64,000 nucleotides of DNA from Ruoffia halotolerans. GTDB lineage: Bacteria > Bacillota > Bacilli > Lactobacillales > Aerococcaceae. Positions 44,991-54,531 of the stretch are shown here, in pieces (positions within the stretch are counted from its first letter, which is position 1; the number at the start of each line of letters is the position of its first letter). The notes under the pieces are model-generated. The model saw only the letters and a list, made by a program, of their open reading frames with translations. It searched no databases and was not told the DNA's origin. Position numbers and translations under genes: made by a program. The DNA lies in the NCBI RefSeq assembly GCF_014049385.1, contig NZ_JACAOA010000004.1:56190-120189 (forward strand), given 5' to 3'.

Positions 44991-46403
44991 TTAATTATGT
45001 GCTCTAAACCATTGATTCACTCGTAAGTTCATTACTTCTAGAAATTGATCAGCTTGATTAATATTATCGGAAAGAACGACTAAAGCGTACTGAGGCTGAT
45101 TATTTTCATAATAGATTCCACTATCGTTAACTGCTTGCTCATAGCGACCAAATTTATTTGCCATCATCTCATTATTAACATATGACGTGAACAATTGGGC
45201 CGGACTTGTTTCAAACATTAAGTTAATCAAGTCATTGTAGGATTCATCTTGAGCAATTTTAATTAATACTTGCTCAGTAATATAAGCTGAACTTAGATTA
45301 TTATTTAAGAAGTCTTCTGGTTTTTCATCAATTCCAGCAAACGTTAAAATATCTTCGCGGAAATTACCGAATTCTTTATCGTACTCGGCTTTAAGTATAT
45401 TCATTGCAGTATTATCTGAATGAGTGATTGCTTCTGCAATCAGTTCCTCTATCCTATAACTGCTTTCCAAAGGACCGTTTGTAATGTTTCCAGCCCCGGC
45501 TTCAAATAATGCTTCACTGTAATCAAGTTCACTATCTAATTGATACTCACCTGAGTTGATTAAATCAATATATAAGGCAGACAGTGGAACTTTCGTTATA
45601 CTCGCTGCAGTAAATAATTCATTCTCGTTCAGATAGTAATGTTCCTCATTGTGGAAGTTATAATAAGCTAAACTAATTTCAGAAGAGTTGACGTTAAACT
45701 CAGTAAGTGTTTGGTCTATGACATCAGCCATATTTTTATAGGCGTCTAAGTCTAAAGGTTCAATTCCATTTTCGTCCATCAAATAAGTTTGATAGATGTC
45801 GTCAAATGTAAGCTCAGATTCTGAAGAACTTTCTGTCGATTCGTCTTCTTGACTTTCATCTTGAGAACTGCTTTCAGATGATGCGCTGCTAGACTCAGAT
45901 CCCGCGTTACTCGTCTCGTCTTCCTCGGTGCTTTCATCTTCAGAACTGCTTTCAGATGATGCGACGATTGCTTCGGAATCAGATTCACTTGTCTCGTCCT
46001 CTTCTTGGCTTTCGCTCTCGGAACTGCTCACGGATATTTCGATACTTACTTCGTCTTCCTCCGTGCTTTCTTCGTCTGAGCTATTTTCAGTAGAAGACTC
46101 ACTTTCTTCACTACTTTGGCTTGGAACAACCGCAACACGATTACTTTGGTTGGTTGTATCTACATCTAGTGTCCTTTCCACGTCACTTTCACTCTCTTGC
46201 TCTGATTCATCCGTTTGAGAACTCGCTTCACTAGAGTTTGCAATCGTTTCTTCACTAGATCGATTGGCTTGAGACGACACTTCTTGAGTAGATGTTTTAC
46301 TAGGCGCCTCTCCTTTACTGTCATAATTAAGGTATAAAACGAAAGTAAAGCCTAATACAACGAGGATAATTAGACCCCACCGCAAATTTTGATTATTTTG
46401 CAT
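44991..46403 (-). CDS. Membrane-anchored class A beta-lactamase-fold serine hydrolase with Ser/Glu linker
   Basis: A 470-residue protein with an N-terminal membrane helix (9-25), a very long Ser/Glu/Asp-rich stalk (about 30-198) and a beta-lactamase-like domain. The active-site motifs are SITK at 268-271 (Ser and Lys), SDN at 329-331 and a KFG in place of KTG near residue 415. The last is a conservative change seen in non-lactamase members, so wall remodelling is more likely than drug hydrolysis. The stalk DNA has direct repeats (for example GAACTGCTTTCAGATGATGC at 45866 and again at 45949), which could slip. AAAGGAG lies upstream. Confidence 0.83.
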   Translation of the reverse strand: MQNNQNLRWGLIILVVLGFTFVLYLNYDSKGEAPSKTSTQEVSSQANRSSEETIANSSEASSQTDESEQESESDVERTLDVDTTNQSNRVAVVPSQSSEESESSTENSSDEESTEEDEVSIEISVSSSESESQEEDETSESDSEAIVASSESSSEDESTEEDETSNAGSESSSASSESSSQDESQEDESTESSSESELTFDDIYQTYLMDENGIEPLDLDAYKNMADVIDQTLTEFNVNSSEISLAYYNFHNEEHYYLNENELFTAASITKVPLSALYIDLINSGEYQLDSELDYSEALFEAGAGNITNGPLESSYRIEELIAEAITHSDNTAMNILKAEYDKEFGNFREDILTFAGIDEKPEDFLNNNLSSAYITEQVLIKIAQDESYNDLINLMFETSPAQLFTSYVNNEMMANKFGRYEQAVNDSGIYYENNQPQYALVVLSDNINQADQFLEVMNLRVNQWFRAHN

Positions 46404-46434
46404 TCATTAACTCCTTTAAGCGATATTCATTATA

Positions 46435-47160
46435 TCACGGATTTATAAACCGATTATGACGCGGAGCGAACTCTTGAAAACGAAAGCGGTCAATTCGGTG
46501 ACGTGACATCGTATATTGAAAAAACGTTGCGTCCTTTAGAAATACTTGGCTCTTCACTGTGATTGTGTAGTCTTCTGGTTTAATTTTTAAGTATTTAATA
46601 TCTAAATCATCGGCGGGTTCACCGATAAATTCTTTCGATGCAAAGCCGATTTCTAGACCAAGATCACCTTCAAAGTATTGATAGATGGAATCTTCTGCTA
46701 CTTGGTTGGGTATTTCAGACACGATACTTTGACGAATATAATCTTCATCGATAATCACGACTTCGCCAGCAATTGAACGTGTTCGAATTAAGTGAATAAA
46801 CTTCTCTTTCGAACTCATTTTTACATCATTTAATATAAAGTCTGGAACAGGAATAATATCATTTTTTATAACTTGTGTCGTACTGGCGAGATTATTTTCC
46901 TCACTTAATTCTTTATAACTCACTAAACCACTAATTGGCAAAGCGAAACGTCGATAATCTAAAACAATGGACCCGTGTCCTTGTTTTTTAAAGATAAATC
47001 CATTATCTGATAACATCCGTTGCGCTTTACGAATCGTCTCACGAGAAACATTATACTCTGTTGCGAGTGAAGTTTCACCTGGAAGTAAAGACCCCACTGG
47101 ATAAATGTTTTCTTTTATTTTGTTTTCAATATCTAAGTATATATATTCAAACTTATTCAT
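46435..47160 (-). CDS. treR: Trehalose operon repressor TreR (GntR/HutC family)
   Basis: A 241-residue regulator. The N-terminal winged helix is YPVGSLLPGETSLATEYNVS, then RETIRKAQRMLSDNG. The UTRA effector domain carries the TreR-typical FALPISGLVSYKEL, DEDYIRQSIV, DSIYQYFEGDLGLEI and FFQYTMSRHRIDRFRF. It binds trehalose-6-phosphate in known members. The start is the ATG 6 nt after GAGGTG; an in-frame TTG upstream has none. It lies 4.5 kb from the end of the tre operon, on the other strand, while its presumed operator is at 38139-38150. Confidence 0.92.
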   Translation of the reverse strand: MNKFEYIYLDIENKIKENIYPVGSLLPGETSLATEYNVSRETIRKAQRMLSDNGFIFKKQGHGSIVLDYRRFALPISGLVSYKELSEENNLASTTQVIKNDIIPVPDFILNDVKMSSKEKFIHLIRTRSIAGEVVIIDEDYIRQSIVSEIPNQVAEDSIYQYFEGDLGLEIGFASKEFIGEPADDLDIKYLKIKPEDYTITVKSQVFLKDATFFQYTMSRHRIDRFRFQEFAPRHNRFINP

Positions 47161-47307
47161 AAAACTCACCTCTTCATTAATCAACCCTATTCTATCACGC
47201 TACTGATAGGAAGGTAAATGATATTCAGATGAGAGTTGGGGTTTACTTAAAGAAAAATTAATAATGGAATTGCCTCTTTTTTTTGTATATATATATGGAG
47301 GTGTATT

Positions 47308-48273
47308 ATGAATAAAATCAACCCAAAATTATTTGACCATTTAAAAGAGAAGTATTATCGGAATTTATTGTCTCCAAATGATGAAAAATCTTACTTCATC
47401 GCCGAAAAAGGGGACCGAGCAGAAATAGAGTTATTTAAAATATTAAAAAATAAAATCCCCAAGTCATGGATATTAAAACCAAATTATTGGATTCAATACA
47501 GCCGAACAAATGAGATTGACATTATCATTTTCACGGGGAAATTTGTTTGGCTAGTGGAATGTAAAAATTATAGTGGTGTATTTGAATATATGGATGGGAA
47601 TTGCTATAGAAACAAAAAGCCAATAAATAATGAGATTTCATTCGCTCAAAATCGAAAAAATGCTATTGAGAATATATTATCTGATAATAAATTAAATGGT
47701 GTGCCAGTATACTCTTCGATGATATTTATGGACAATGAATGTGATGTTAAAAATGATAGGGATTCTGGGATTGAATTGGTGATGCGATATCGGTTATCAA
47801 GACATATAAATGAAATGGTTCAGAGATATCAGACTTTGCCTGATTATTTTGATAACCTCCACCTGGAACAAACAATCGATCGTTATCGGATTAATCATCC
47901 ATTTCCCCCAAAAATTATACCAGTAACTCTTTTTAAGGAAGCGAAAACGGGCATTCATTGTGCGATATGTTATAGTTACTTATTAAAAAATCATTATAAA
48001 ACGATAGAGTGTCAAGATTGCGGATACATTGAATATAAAACCGAGGCACGATTACGGACAACAGCAGAATTAGGGATGTTGTTTTATCACGATGATAAAA
48101 TACTTACACCAAAAAATATAGTAACCTTTAGTGGACAAGTAAAAGAAAAAGATGCTTTTTTGAAATCCCTCTATAGAAAGTGGCCAACTCACAGTAGCCA
48201 TCGAGGTGTTTACTATCATAACTTCGGTTTGCCGTATGAAGCAATCAGACACAAACTGAAAAAGAGTAAGTAA
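47308..48273 (+). CDS. NERD (nuclease-related) domain protein with zinc ribbon
   Basis: A 321-residue protein. The N-terminal NERD domain has EKGDRAEIELFKIL, the Asp in TNEIDIII (D71) and the E-x-K of WLVECKNYSG (E84, K86), the restriction-endonuclease-like catalytic triad. The C-terminal part has a four-Cys zinc ribbon (C218, C221, C235, C238). There is no signal peptide. Such proteins are thought to process DNA, but their biological role is unclear. GGAGGTG precedes the ATG. AT content is high and there is no operon partner. A tandem hairpin array follows directly. Confidence 0.85.
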   Translation: MNKINPKLFDHLKEKYYRNLLSPNDEKSYFIAEKGDRAEIELFKILKNKIPKSWILKPNYWIQYSRTNEIDIIIFTGKFVWLVECKNYSGVFEYMDGNCYRNKKPINNEISFAQNRKNAIENILSDNKLNGVPVYSSMIFMDNECDVKNDRDSGIELVMRYRLSRHINEMVQRYQTLPDYFDNLHLEQTIDRYRINHPFPPKIIPVTLFKEAKTGIHCAICYSYLLKNHYKTIECQDCGYIEYKTEARLRTTAELGMLFYHDDKILTPKNIVTFSGQVKEKDAFLKSLYRKWPTHSSHRGVYYHNFGLPYEAIRHKLKKSK

Positions 48274-48283
48274 AGAGTGCCAA

Positions 48284-48560
48284 CTGGAGGAATTATTTCA
48301 TATTCCTCCAGCTGTTGTGATTAATCGGAAGAATAAAAACTAATTGTTCCAGCTATTGTGATTAACTGGAAGAATAAAAACTAATTGTTCCAGCTATTGT
48401 GATTAACTGGAAGAATAAAAACTAATTGTTCCAGCTATTGTGATTAACTGGAAGAATAAAAACTAATTGTTCCAGCTATCATGATTAACTAGAAGAATAA
48501 ATAATAATTCCTCCAGTTATTATGTTTAACTGGAAGAATAAATAAAAATACTTCCAAAAC
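48284..48560. repeat. 41-bp tandem hairpin repeat array
   Basis: The core CCAG(C/T)T recurs at 48308, 48349, 48390, 48431, 48472 and 48513, each exactly 41 bp apart, and the array fades at 48554. Each full unit holds TTCCAG...CTGGAA, an inverted repeat with a 12-13 nt loop, joined by GAATAAAAACTAATTG. The middle copies are nearly identical; the outer ones have diverged. The left end (48284-48311) is a 9-bp hairpin CTGGAGGAA/TTCCTCCAG, which could end NERD gene transcription. It is not a CRISPR array because the linkers are the same. Confidence 0.9.
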
Positions 48561-48584
48561 CTCACCCCAACCTATCAAAACCAT

Positions 48585-48613
48585 TTGCAATATTCAAATG
48601 AATCTTGTATAAT
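48585..48613 (+). promoter_or_regulatory. mnmE promoter
   Basis: TTGCAA (48585-48590), 17-nt spacer, TATAAT (48608-48613). The leader of about 118 nt contains short inverted repeats and eight T at 48703-48710, but no riboswitch that I recognise. Confidence 0.85.
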
Positions 48614-48738
48614 GCTAAAGAAATTGAATGTAGTAGCAGTCAAAGTGCTTACGAACCGTATATCAACATGGAGAAATCATGCATATAGGGGGAGTTTAGG
48701 CATTTTTTTTGTGAGCAAAATTAGAAAGGAGTCATTCA

Positions 48739-50118
48739 ATGTATAAAACAGATACCATTGCAGCTATTGCTACAGCACTGGGAGAAAGTGCGATTGGCAT
48801 TGTGAGATTGAGTGGGGATGAAGCAATTGAGATTGCGAGTAAAGTCTTCAAAGGTAAGAACTTAAATAACGTAGATTCCCATACAATTAACTATGGTCAT
48901 ATCATTGACCCAGAAACAGGAAAAGTCATTGATGAGGTGATGGTGAGTGTATTGAAGGCACCAAGATCTTATACAACGGAAGATAGTGTTGAAATCAACT
49001 CACATGGTGGGATTATGGCCATTCAAAGAGTACTTGAAGTAGTCTTAGCGAATGGTGCGAGATTGGCTGAGCCAGGAGAATTTTCGAAGCGTGCATTTTT
49101 AAATGGTCGTATTGACTTATCACAGGCAGAAGCAGTGATGGATTTAATCCAAGCGAAGACGGATAAAGCGATGGATGCGTCAATGAACCAATTACAAGGA
49201 AGTCTTTCAACTAAAATACGTTCATTACGTCAGGAAATGTTAGACACACTCGCACAAGTGGAAGTAACAATTGACTATCCAGAATACGATGATGTCGAAG
49301 AGATGTCATTGAAGCAACTCAATGAAACAGCCGTACATGTGAAGGAACAAATACAAAAAATCTTACATCAAGCGCAACATGGCCGTTTATTCCGTGATGG
49401 AATTAATACTGCGATTATCGGACGTCCAAACGTTGGTAAATCAAGTTTGTTAAACCGATTAACTGGTTTAGAAAAGGCAATTGTAACTGATATTGAAGGA
49501 ACAACGCGTGATACGATTGAAGAATACGTTAACGTTCGTGGTGTACCACTTCGACTTATCGATACAGCTGGAATTCGCCAAACTGATGAAGTCGTTGAAC
49601 GAATTGGTGTAGAGCGTAGTCGTAAAGTTATGGAAGAAGCAGATTTAGTGATTCTAATCTTAAACCAAGCGCAAGCCTTACAAGAAGTAGACATTGAACT
49701 CCTAGAATTAACTAAGGATCAAAATCGTATTATTTTATTAAATAAACAAGATTTAGAGCCTCAATTAACTCACGCTGACTTAGAACCTTACATTCAAGAT
49801 GCTGATTTAATCGCAACCTCGATGCTTGAGGAATCTGGGATTGCTGAGTTAGAAGCTCAAATTGAGCAAAGATTCTTCAGTGGTGAAATTAAGTCTGGTG
49901 ACGTGAACTACTTACTGAACACACGACATACACAATTACTACGTCAAGCAATTAGCTCACTGGATGAAGTCCTTGAGTCAACTGAAATGATGTTGCCTGT
50001 TGATTTAATTCAGATGGACTTTACACGTGCATGGGATTTACTTGGTGAGATTACCGGAGATTCTGTCCAAGACGAACTATTAAATAAATTATTCAGCCAA
50101 TTTTGTTTAGGTAAGTAA
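48739..50118 (+). CDS. mnmE: tRNA modification GTPase MnmE
   Basis: With MnmG it adds the carboxymethylaminomethyl group to uridine 34 of certain tRNAs. The 459-residue protein has the folate-binding N-terminal domain ([20 protein letters not shown]), a helical domain, and an inserted G domain with G1 [13 protein letters not shown]3 DTAGI and G4 NKQD. The C-terminal CLGK contains the catalytic Cys. AAAGGAG lies upstream. It is the first gene of mnmE-nudix-mnmG. Confidence 0.97.
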   Translation: MYKTDTIAAIATALGESAIGIVRLSGDEAIEIASKVFKGKNLNNVDSHTINYGHIIDPETGKVIDEVMVSVLKAPRSYTTEDSVEINSHGGIMAIQRVLEVVLANGARLAEPGEFSKRAFLNGRIDLSQAEAVMDLIQAKTDKAMDASMNQLQGSLSTKIRSLRQEMLDTLAQVEVTIDYPEYDDVEEMSLKQLNETAVHVKEQIQKILHQAQHGRLFRDGINTAIIGRPNVGKSSLLNRLTGLEKAIVTDIEGTTRDTIEEYVNVRGVPLRLIDTAGIRQTDEVVERIGVERSRKVMEEADLVILILNQAQALQEVDIELLELTKDQNRIILLNKQDLEPQLTHADLEPYIQDADLIATSMLEESGIAELEAQIEQRFFSGEIKSGDVNYLLNTRHTQLLRQAISSLDEVLESTEMMLPVDLIQMDFTRAWDLLGEITGDSVQDELLNKLFSQFCLGK

Positions 50119-50140
50119 AGGTAGAGAGGACGACAAAATC

Positions 50141-50629
50141 ATGACAAAACTATCAACTATTTGTTATCTCGATAACGGATCAGAGATTTTACTGCTACAT
50201 CGTAATAAAAAGCCGAATGACATTCATGAAGGAAAATGGATTAGTGTCGGTGGTAAATTTGAAGCAGGTGAAACACCTGAAGAATGCGCCATCCGTGAAA
50301 TTAAAGAAGAGACAGGCTTAACAGCTATTAAACTGGATTTAAGAGGATTTATTACGTTTCCAGATTTCAAACATGATGGTGAAGATTGGTATAGTTTTGT
50401 CTATGTCGTGACTGAGTTCGAAGGTGAACTGATTGAAGAATGCGATGAAGGAACACTGGAATGGGTTCCTTATGACCAAGTCATGGCAAAACCGACTTGG
50501 GAAGGGGATTACATTTACTTAGATTGGTTAGTGAAACATACACCCTATTTCTCAGCAAAATTTACTTATGATACAAATGGCGAATTAACCGAACATACCG
50601 TTGAATTTAAAGAAGAGAAGAAAGACTAG
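50141..50629 (+). CDS. NUDIX hydrolase (MutT-like)
   Basis: A 162-residue nucleoside diphosphate-X hydrolase. The full Nudix box lies at residues 38-60: [20 protein letters not shown] then ETGL, with the metal-binding Glu residues intact. Relatives clean oxidised nucleotides such as 8-oxo-dGTP. It is inserted between mnmE and mnmG, 22 nt after the one and 13 nt before the other, so it is in the operon. Confidence 0.94.
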   Translation: MTKLSTICYLDNGSEILLLHRNKKPNDIHEGKWISVGGKFEAGETPEECAIREIKEETGLTAIKLDLRGFITFPDFKHDGEDWYSFVYVVTEFEGELIEECDEGTLEWVPYDQVMAKPTWEGDYIYLDWLVKHTPYFSAKFTYDTNGELTEHTVEFKEEKKD

Positions 50630-50642
50630 AAAGGAGTTATTT

Positions 50643-52556
50643 ATGCAAATATATGAAGCAGGACAATATGATGTTATTGTTGTTGGAGCAGGACATGCTG
50701 GATCAGAAGCTGCTTTAGCAGCAGCCCGTATGGGATCAAAAACACTTTTATTAACATTAAGCTTAGAAATGATCGCGTTTATGCCGTGTAATCCATCCAT
50801 TGGTGGGCCAGCCAAAGGGGTAGTTGTTCGAGAAATCGACGCACTTGGTGGCGAAATGGGACGTAATATCGATAGAAACTACATTCAAATGCGTTTATTA
50901 AATACAAGTAAAGGACCAGCAGTACAAGCTTTACGTGCCCAAGCAGATAAAGAAACCTATGCAAAAAATATGCGTCAAGTTCTTGAAGAAGAAGAAAACC
51001 TAACACTTAAACAAGGAATGGTTGAAGAATTATATGTCGAAGATGGCCAAGTAAAAGGTGTTATTACAAACTCAGGTGCTAAGTATTTAGCTGACGCTGT
51101 TGTATTAACAGCTGGAACATCTTCACGTGGTAAAATTATTATTGGTGATTTAGATTATTCATCCGGTCCAAATAATACATTACCTTCGATCAAATTATCT
51201 GAGAACTTACTGGAATTAGGTGTTGAATTAGCTAGATTCAAAACAGGAACACCGCCAAGAATTCACGCTGATTCAGTAACGTTTGAAGATACAGTTGAGC
51301 AACCTGGTGATACAATGCCGAATCATTTCTCATTTTTAACTCCCGATGAAGACTTTAAAGAAGAAAGTGTTTCGTGCTGGTTAACGCATACGAATGCTCA
51401 AACACACGAAATTATTCAAGCAAACTTACACCGTGCCCCAATGTTTAGTGGAATGGTAGAAGGTGTTGGTGCTCGATATTGTCCATCTATCGAAGATAAA
51501 ATCGTTCGATTCAGTGACAAACCACGTCACCAAATCTTCATTGAACCAGAAGGCGCAAACACGAAAGAAATGTACGTTCAAGGCCTTTCAACTTCCTTGC
51601 CAGAGGAAGTTCAAGTTGAGATGTTACGTACGGTAAAAGGTATGGAAAATGCGAAACTGATGCGTCCAGGCTATGCGATTGAATATGATGTCGTTATACC
51701 GCATCAATTAGATTTATCACTTGAAGTAAAATCATTACCGGGTTTATTTACTGCAGGTCAAATGAACGGAACAAGTGGTTATGAAGAAGCAGCAGGTCAA
51801 GGAATTATGGCTGGCATTAACGCAGCACGTAAAGTCCAAGGGAAGGACCCACTCATCTTAAAACGTAACGAAGCTTATATCGGTGTGATGATTGATGACT
51901 TAGTAACAAAAGGGACAACAGAGCCATACCGTTTACTTACCTCACGTGCGGAATATCGGTTATTATTACGTCATGATAATGCTGATATGCGTTTAACTGA
52001 GATTGGACACGAGATTGGTTTAGTATCTGAAGACCATTATGAAGCTTTCAAAGCGAAACAAGCACTTGTTGATCAAGAGTTAGAACGCCTAAGCAAAATC
52101 CGCCTAACACCACATACAGAAGGTTTAGTTGATTTATTCGAACGCGTTGGATCAGCCTTATTAAAAGATGGTATCTTAGCAAGCGACTTATTAAAACGAC
52201 CAGAAATTCGTTACATTGACTTAGTGACATTAATTCCTCGCGAAGAAGGACCATTGAACCGCCAAGTCGGTGAACAAGTTGAAATTCAAATTAAATACGA
52301 AGGTTATATTAATAAAGCTGTTCGAAAAGTAGAAAAAATGAGTGCTATGGAAGAAAAACAAATTCCTGAAGACATTGATTGGGATGCAATTGGGAACTTA
52401 GCAAATGAAGCAAGAGAACGATTAAAACTAATCAATCCAAGCACTTTAGGACAAGCAAGTCGTGTGAGTGGGGTAAACCCAGCAGATATTGCGATCCTTT
52501 CTGTTTATATCCAACAAGGAAAAATTAAACGTGTGGGCGAACCAACAGCATCATAA
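50643..52556 (+). CDS. mnmG: tRNA uridine 5-carboxymethylaminomethyl modification enzyme MnmG (GidA)
   Basis: FAD partner of MnmE. The 637-residue protein has the dinucleotide-binding motif [12 protein letters not shown] near residue 15, the [11 protein letters not shown] signature, FKTGTPPRI, and [20 protein letters not shown]. The C-terminal helical domain binds MnmE and tRNA. AAAGGAG precedes the ATG; the longer frame begins inside the NUDIX gene and is rejected. Confidence 0.97.
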   Translation: MQIYEAGQYDVIVVGAGHAGSEAALAAARMGSKTLLLTLSLEMIAFMPCNPSIGGPAKGVVVREIDALGGEMGRNIDRNYIQMRLLNTSKGPAVQALRAQADKETYAKNMRQVLEEEENLTLKQGMVEELYVEDGQVKGVITNSGAKYLADAVVLTAGTSSRGKIIIGDLDYSSGPNNTLPSIKLSENLLELGVELARFKTGTPPRIHADSVTFEDTVEQPGDTMPNHFSFLTPDEDFKEESVSCWLTHTNAQTHEIIQANLHRAPMFSGMVEGVGARYCPSIEDKIVRFSDKPRHQIFIEPEGANTKEMYVQGLSTSLPEEVQVEMLRTVKGMENAKLMRPGYAIEYDVVIPHQLDLSLEVKSLPGLFTAGQMNGTSGYEEAAGQGIMAGINAARKVQGKDPLILKRNEAYIGVMIDDLVTKGTTEPYRLLTSRAEYRLLLRHDNADMRLTEIGHEIGLVSEDHYEAFKAKQALVDQELERLSKIRLTPHTEGLVDLFERVGSALLKDGILASDLLKRPEIRYIDLVTLIPREEGPLNRQVGEQVEIQIKYEGYINKAVRKVEKMSAMEEKQIPEDIDWDAIGNLANEARERLKLINPSTLGQASRVSGVNPADIAILSVYIQQGKIKRVGEPTAS

Positions 52557-52565
52557 CATTATAAA

Positions 52566-52612
52566 TGGAGGCGACACACTGATGATTCAGCGTGCCGCCT
52601 CCATATTTTTTA
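52566..52612 (+). terminator. mnmG terminator
   Basis: TGGAGGCG pairs with CGCCTCCA with an inner CAC/GTG, followed by ATATTTTTT. Confidence 0.9.
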
Positions 52613-52639
52613 AGAAATCTTTAGCTTTAGGCCCAAAGG

Positions 52640-52668
52640 TTGTTAAGTATTTATATGGGATGTATAAT
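52640..52668 (+). promoter_or_regulatory. lepB promoter
   Basis: TTGTTA (52640-52645), 17-nt spacer, TATAAT (52663-52668), 33 nt before the ATG. Confidence 0.83.
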
Positions 52669-52700
52669 ATTCTTATTATGTTATTTGCTAGGAGATTATC

Positions 52701-53228
52701 ATGAACAGTATTAAACGTTTTTTTAAAGAGAATGGCTTATTTTTATTACTCATCGTTGGAATGGTTTTACTAAGATTATTTGTGTTTACACCCTTTGAAG
52801 TCGATGGACCTTCGATGAATTATACTTTAGCACACGGCGATCGATTATTCGGTGCGAATATCTTCAATGTGGATCGATTTGATATCGTGATACTTGACTC
52901 GCCGACTGAGGAAGGAAAGCAATACATTAAACGTGTAATTGGCTTACCTGGTGATACAATTTCATCTCAAGATGATGTGATTTATATTAACGACGAACCA
53001 TTATCAGAAACTTACTTATCGGAAGAAACTCTTCAGAATAATACGAACACCATTGATTTTGCTCCATTAACAATTCCTGAAGGGGAATACTTTGTTATGG
53101 GAGATAACCGAAATCATTCATTCGATAGTACAGAGTTTGGACCGATTTCTGAAGAATCAATTAATGCTGAAATATTATTCAGATTTTGGCCATTAGATAC
53201 TTTTGGAACCGTCGATGAAACTGATTAA
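52701..53228 (+). CDS. lepB: Type I signal peptidase
   Basis: Removes Sec signal peptides at the outer face of the membrane. The 175-residue protein has one N-terminal membrane helix (12-30), the catalytic Ser38 in VDGPSMNYTL, the catalytic Lys77 in YIKRVIGLPGD and the family box MGDNRNHSFDSTEFG. It is the short Gram-positive SipS type. TAGGAG lies upstream. Confidence 0.96.
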   Translation: MNSIKRFFKENGLFLLLIVGMVLLRLFVFTPFEVDGPSMNYTLAHGDRLFGANIFNVDRFDIVILDSPTEEGKQYIKRVIGLPGDTISSQDDVIYINDEPLSETYLSEETLQNNTNTIDFAPLTIPEGEYFVMGDNRNHSFDSTEFGPISEESINAEILFRFWPLDTFGTVDETD

Positions 53229-53236
53229 ATAGAAAT

Positions 53237-53284
53237 AACCACCTTCACTAGACGTGTTTAAACCGTTTAATGGAGGTGGTTAAT
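53237..53284 (+). terminator. Probable lepB terminator
   Basis: AACCACCT pairs with AGGTGGTT around a long loop that can form an inner hairpin; the T tract is short. Confidence 0.6.
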
Positions 53285-53309
53285 TTGTGTGAATGGTTAG
53301 TTTAACCGA

Positions 53310-54266
53310 TTAAATTGTATAATTATCTGGTGAATGAACACTTTCCAAGTTTTTAACCCGTTCACATAGTATTTGATCAGCTATCTTCAAATAATTTTGC
53401 GCATTCGTTGATAATTCCTGATTTTTCGGAGCAATCCAGCAAATATGGTGACTTTCTGAGCTTTCTAAAGGAATTGACGTAACATAATCATCAGTAATGC
53501 GGTTTGTCATAATGCCCGAGCCTGTTAAATAAGCATTTGACCCCGTAATGATATTAATTGCACTCATCCGGTCACTTACAACAACCTTTTGATCATTTGC
53601 TTGAACTTCTAAGGGATGTTCAGTTAAGAAGTCGTTTTGATGCTCTGTTTGTTCGAATGTGATTGCAGGATAATCCATTAAGTCCTTATATTTTATACTT
53701 TCAAATTCAGTTAAAGGATGGTCTTTTCGAATAAAGACATGAGGCTGGAATTCCCACATCACATGGAATTGTAGATTTTCTTGTTCGAATAAGCGAGTTA
53801 ACATTCGGCGGTTAAATTCACTTAAGTATACGAAGCCAATTTCACTAACATTTTGCGAAACATTTTTAATGACTGAATAGGTATCTACTTCAAAGAAGCG
53901 GTAGACAAAGCGTTCACCTGGATGTTTATTAATGAATTTACTGAAAGCTTCTGAAGCGAAGTCATAATGCTGACTTGAGACAGAAAAGAATTGACGTTCC
54001 GACTCATTATTAACAAACAAATCGCGCATGACATCAAGTTGGCTTAAGACTTGTCGAGCTTGAGTTATAAATTCATGCCCTTCATGTGTTGTGGTCATTC
54101 CGCTACTTGAACGGGTAAATAATTGTTGACCGACTTCAACCTCGAGTTCTTTAAGAGAGACTGATATGGTCGAAGGGGATACAAATAACAACTCAGCTGC
54201 GCGGTTAATCGATCCGGTTTTTTCAATATAGTCTAAATACTTTAATTGCTGTATATTCAAATACAT
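53310..54266 (-). CDS. LysR-family transcriptional regulator
   Basis: A 318-residue regulator. The N-terminal winged helix-turn-helix is LKYLDYIEKTGSINRAAELL, then VSPSTISVSLKELE and QQLFTRSSSGMTTTHEG. A linker helix and a two-lobed effector domain follow (about 90-300). The ligand is unknown. GAAAGGAAC precedes the ATG. It lies downstream of the peptide transporter genes on the same strand, but the terminator at 54484-54522 separates them. Control of that transporter is possible but not shown. Confidence 0.93.
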   Translation of the reverse strand: MYLNIQQLKYLDYIEKTGSINRAAELLFVSPSTISVSLKELEVEVGQQLFTRSSSGMTTTHEGHEFITQARQVLSQLDVMRDLFVNNESERQFFSVSSQHYDFASEAFSKFINKHPGERFVYRFFEVDTYSVIKNVSQNVSEIGFVYLSEFNRRMLTRLFEQENLQFHVMWEFQPHVFIRKDHPLTEFESIKYKDLMDYPAITFEQTEHQNDFLTEHPLEVQANDQKVVVSDRMSAINIITGSNAYLTGSGIMTNRITDDYVTSIPLESSESHHICWIAPKNQELSTNAQNYLKIADQILCERVKNLESVHSPDNYTI

Positions 54267-54483
54267 TCGTTCCTTTCTGAAACTATAGAAATGCTCTCTA
54301 AGTTGGATTTGGATACGATATTTAAATATACCGTAATAAATCTTTCAATGTTAATTATCATACCGCAATTTGCTGTAAATGTTAAATGGCTATATAAAGT
54401 TTTAATGAAAAGCTTGAGAAAAACTGTAAACCCGCATTCGGTTCTAAATCGATTCCGAGATAACTACGAAATTATTCCACAGA

Positions 54484-54522
54484 AAAAGCCCTCACCACCT
54501 TATTTACACGGTAGTTGAGGGC
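54484..54522 (-). terminator. Terminator of the opp-like operon
   Basis: AAGCCCTCA pairs with TGAGGGCTT, with a further ACC/GGT inside; the T run is on the minus strand. Confidence 0.9.
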
Positions 54523-54531
54523 TTAAACATT

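Noticed and set aside
45928..46218. Ser/Leu-rich plus-strand ORF
   Set aside because: It is the complementary-strand shadow of the Ser/Glu stalk of the beta-lactamase-like gene.
48284..48560. CRISPR array
   Set aside because: Linkers between the palindromic cores are identical rather than unique spacers, and no cas genes are present.
48614..48738. Riboswitch or T-box in the mnmE leader
   Set aside because: Short inverted repeats and eight T are present, but no conserved T-box or aptamer sequence is seen.
54246..54518. A 90-codon plus-strand ORF between the LysR gene and the transporter
   Set aside because: It overlaps the LysR start and the opp terminator, has no ribosome binding site and no recognisable domain.
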